Source: CAZYQW01 sp964649825 (GTDB lineage Bacteria; Planctomycetota; B15-G4; JADJEK01). Taken from it: a stretch of 6,150 nt of DNA. How positions within the stretch are numbered: the first letter of the stretch is position 1; each line of letters begins with the position of its first letter. Where the stretch lies: contig CAZYQW010000073.1 of NCBI GenBank assembly GCA_964649825.1, positions 1-6,150 on the forward strand, in the 5' to 3' direction. Under the pieces are notes generated by a model. It did no database searches, was not told the origin of the DNA, and worked only from the letters and a program-made list of their open reading frames with translations. The position numbers and the translations under genes were made by a program. Below, piece by piece: positions 5,463 to 6,150 of this stretch.

Positions 5463-5922
5463 CGTCCCGGCTGGTTCCTCCGTGAGCTGCGGAGGGTAGC
5501 GAATCGAGGGCGGGGAGAACAGGTTAGAGGAGGTCACCGGCGTTGTCGCCACGCCCAGCGAGCTGAACGGCGAGGATGTCGTCGAGGTCCGTTGCGTTCA
5601 TGACGATCCCGGAGTTCCGGACGCCCACGCTCGCCGCGCGCGGAACGAGGCGTTTGCGATCCCAACACCGACCGACTCAAGGCGCGCGACACGGGGAACC
5701 GATGGACGAGGAGACGAACTGGGGACGGCGGCCGATGCCGCCTTCCGAACCCGGGAAACCAACCTCGCCAGAAGGGACCCTGCCAGACATGCCAAGCTCG
5801 AAAAGTGCTGTGCCCGGTCCTCCGCGGGATCACCTCGCCGGTGCCGAGCCCGGCCGACGCGGCTCGCGATACGGGTGCGGGAAAACGCCGACACGAACCC
5901 GATGGGGACTTGCGCGAGATCG
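5463..5922. other. Divergent intergenic region between the target and the restriction-like gene
   Basis: About 460 bases should hold promoters for both directions, but I found no convincing sigma-70 or sigma-54 pair on either strand. The ribosome-site candidate for the target is minus-strand GGAGG at 5477-5481, 14 nt before the ATG, which is a long spacing. The right half has looser synonymous-position composition than the genes and looks noncoding; a plus-strand frame from ATG 5702 to TGA 5926 is proline-rich and unconvincing. The left part contains a short minus-strand frame ending at 5524, listed separately. Confidence 0.5.
5524..5601 (-). other. Short minus-strand frame, possible BrxE-like remnant or leader peptide
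   Basis: ATG at 5601 to TAA at 5524 encodes 25 residues beginning MNATDLDDILAVQLAGRGDN. The piece DLDDILAVQLA resembles, from memory, the start of BrxE proteins of BREX-6 systems, which begin with a similar LAxQL segment followed by AWAGE. The match is lost after about 11 residues and no other BrxE segment (such as the WWRTDLVDE-type motif) is seen in the 300 bases around it. It could be a degraded gene end, a leader peptide before the target gene, or chance. The frame is open upstream only to a stop at 5677-5679. Confidence 0.25.
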
Positions 5923-6150
5923 ATGAGCCACAACCTTGACCTCGACCCAGGTCTGGATTTGGGGACTCTCATGCACGACCTCACGAAGACGATCGTCGCG
6001 GTTCGCGATCGGATCGAACGGTTCCGCCGCGACAGCAGCCTCAACGAAGAGAACACCAAGGCGACGCTGATCGACCCGATCCTGCGCGCGCTCGGCTGGG
6101 ACCTCGAGGACCTCGACGAGGTTCAGCGCGAGTACAAGGCGAAGCGAAGC
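5923..6150 (+). CDS. HsdR N-terminal-like restriction protein, 3' end outside window
   Basis: 76 codons are visible and the frame is open to the right edge. The core from about residue 20 (LTKTIVAVRDRIERFR) to LNEENTKATLIDPILRALGW (43-62) and DEVQREYK (67-74) has the pattern of proteins with a type I restriction enzyme R-subunit N-terminal domain, many of which are stand-alone nucleases or helicase-nuclease defence proteins. The catalytic D and ExK residues expected in this fold would lie beyond the window, so activity cannot be judged. ATG 5923 gives a 16-residue lead; ATG 5971 sits nearer the conserved core, with GGGGA 6 nt upstream, and may be the true start. The gene diverges from the DGR target. 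Function beyond the domain resemblance is open. Confidence 0.72.
   Translation, partial: MSHNLDLDPGLDLGTLMHDLTKTIVAVRDRIERFRRDSSLNEENTKATLIDPILRALGWDLEDLDEVQREYKAKRS

Noticed and set aside
4599..5603. 334-codon plus-strand open frame
   Set aside because: Antisense to DUF4062 and the NACHT P-loop; no domain pattern or ribosome site.
5702..5926. 75-codon plus-strand frame overlapping the restriction-like gene start by ATGA
   Set aside because: Proline-rich, no recognisable family, weak ribosome site and looser third-position composition than the real genes; the overlap is probably chance.

Overview
This window looks like an accessory or defence-island segment from a GC-rich bacterium. G+C is roughly two-thirds by eye, synonymous positions are mostly G or C, and Shine-Dalgarno (SD) sites are strong. 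The style fits Myxococcota, Planctomycetota or another high-GC Gram-negative lineage, but nothing here fixes the taxon. No rRNA, tRNA, CRISPR array or insertion sequence was seen.

Almost everything from 5462 leftwards is read from the minus strand and forms one diversity-generating retroelement (DGR). In transcription order it holds: (1) a 997-residue target protein (5462 to 2469) built as DUF4062, NACHT NTPase, helical linker, then a formylglycine-generating-enzyme/C-type-lectin-like domain, whose last ~47 codons are the variable repeat (VR, 2620 to 2482); (2) a small hairpin just past the target stop, in the place where DGR homing hairpins occur; (3) a ~340-base gene-free gap; (4) a helix-turn-helix accessory protein (2124 to 1561); (5) an Avd-family accessory protein (from 1564, overlapping its neighbour by ATGA); (6) the template repeat (TR, 1183 to 1045), which lies wholly inside the open Avd reading frame; (7) a spacer with a perfect 9-bp hairpin; (8) a DGR-type reverse transcriptase (RT) starting at 888 and cut by the left window edge.

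TR and VR are 139 bp each and align without gaps. I count 15 mismatches; 14 fall on TR adenines of the sense strand (10 A to G, 4 A to T) and one on a TR guanine. This is the signature of adenine-directed mutagenic homing: TR RNA is reverse-transcribed by RT plus Avd with errors at A, and the cDNA replaces VR. Twelve residues of the target's lectin-like tip differ from the template. The diversified gene is therefore an NLR-like (NACHT/STAND) protein, and the DGR would give it a changeable ligand-binding surface. The likely role is a hypervariable sensor in a biological-conflict or self/non-self system.

The right end (5463 to 5922) is a divergent intergenic region, with a short minus-strand frame that may be a BrxE-like remnant. 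From 5923 a plus-strand gene starts that resembles the N-terminus of HsdR-type restriction proteins and runs off the window. This supports a defence-island setting.
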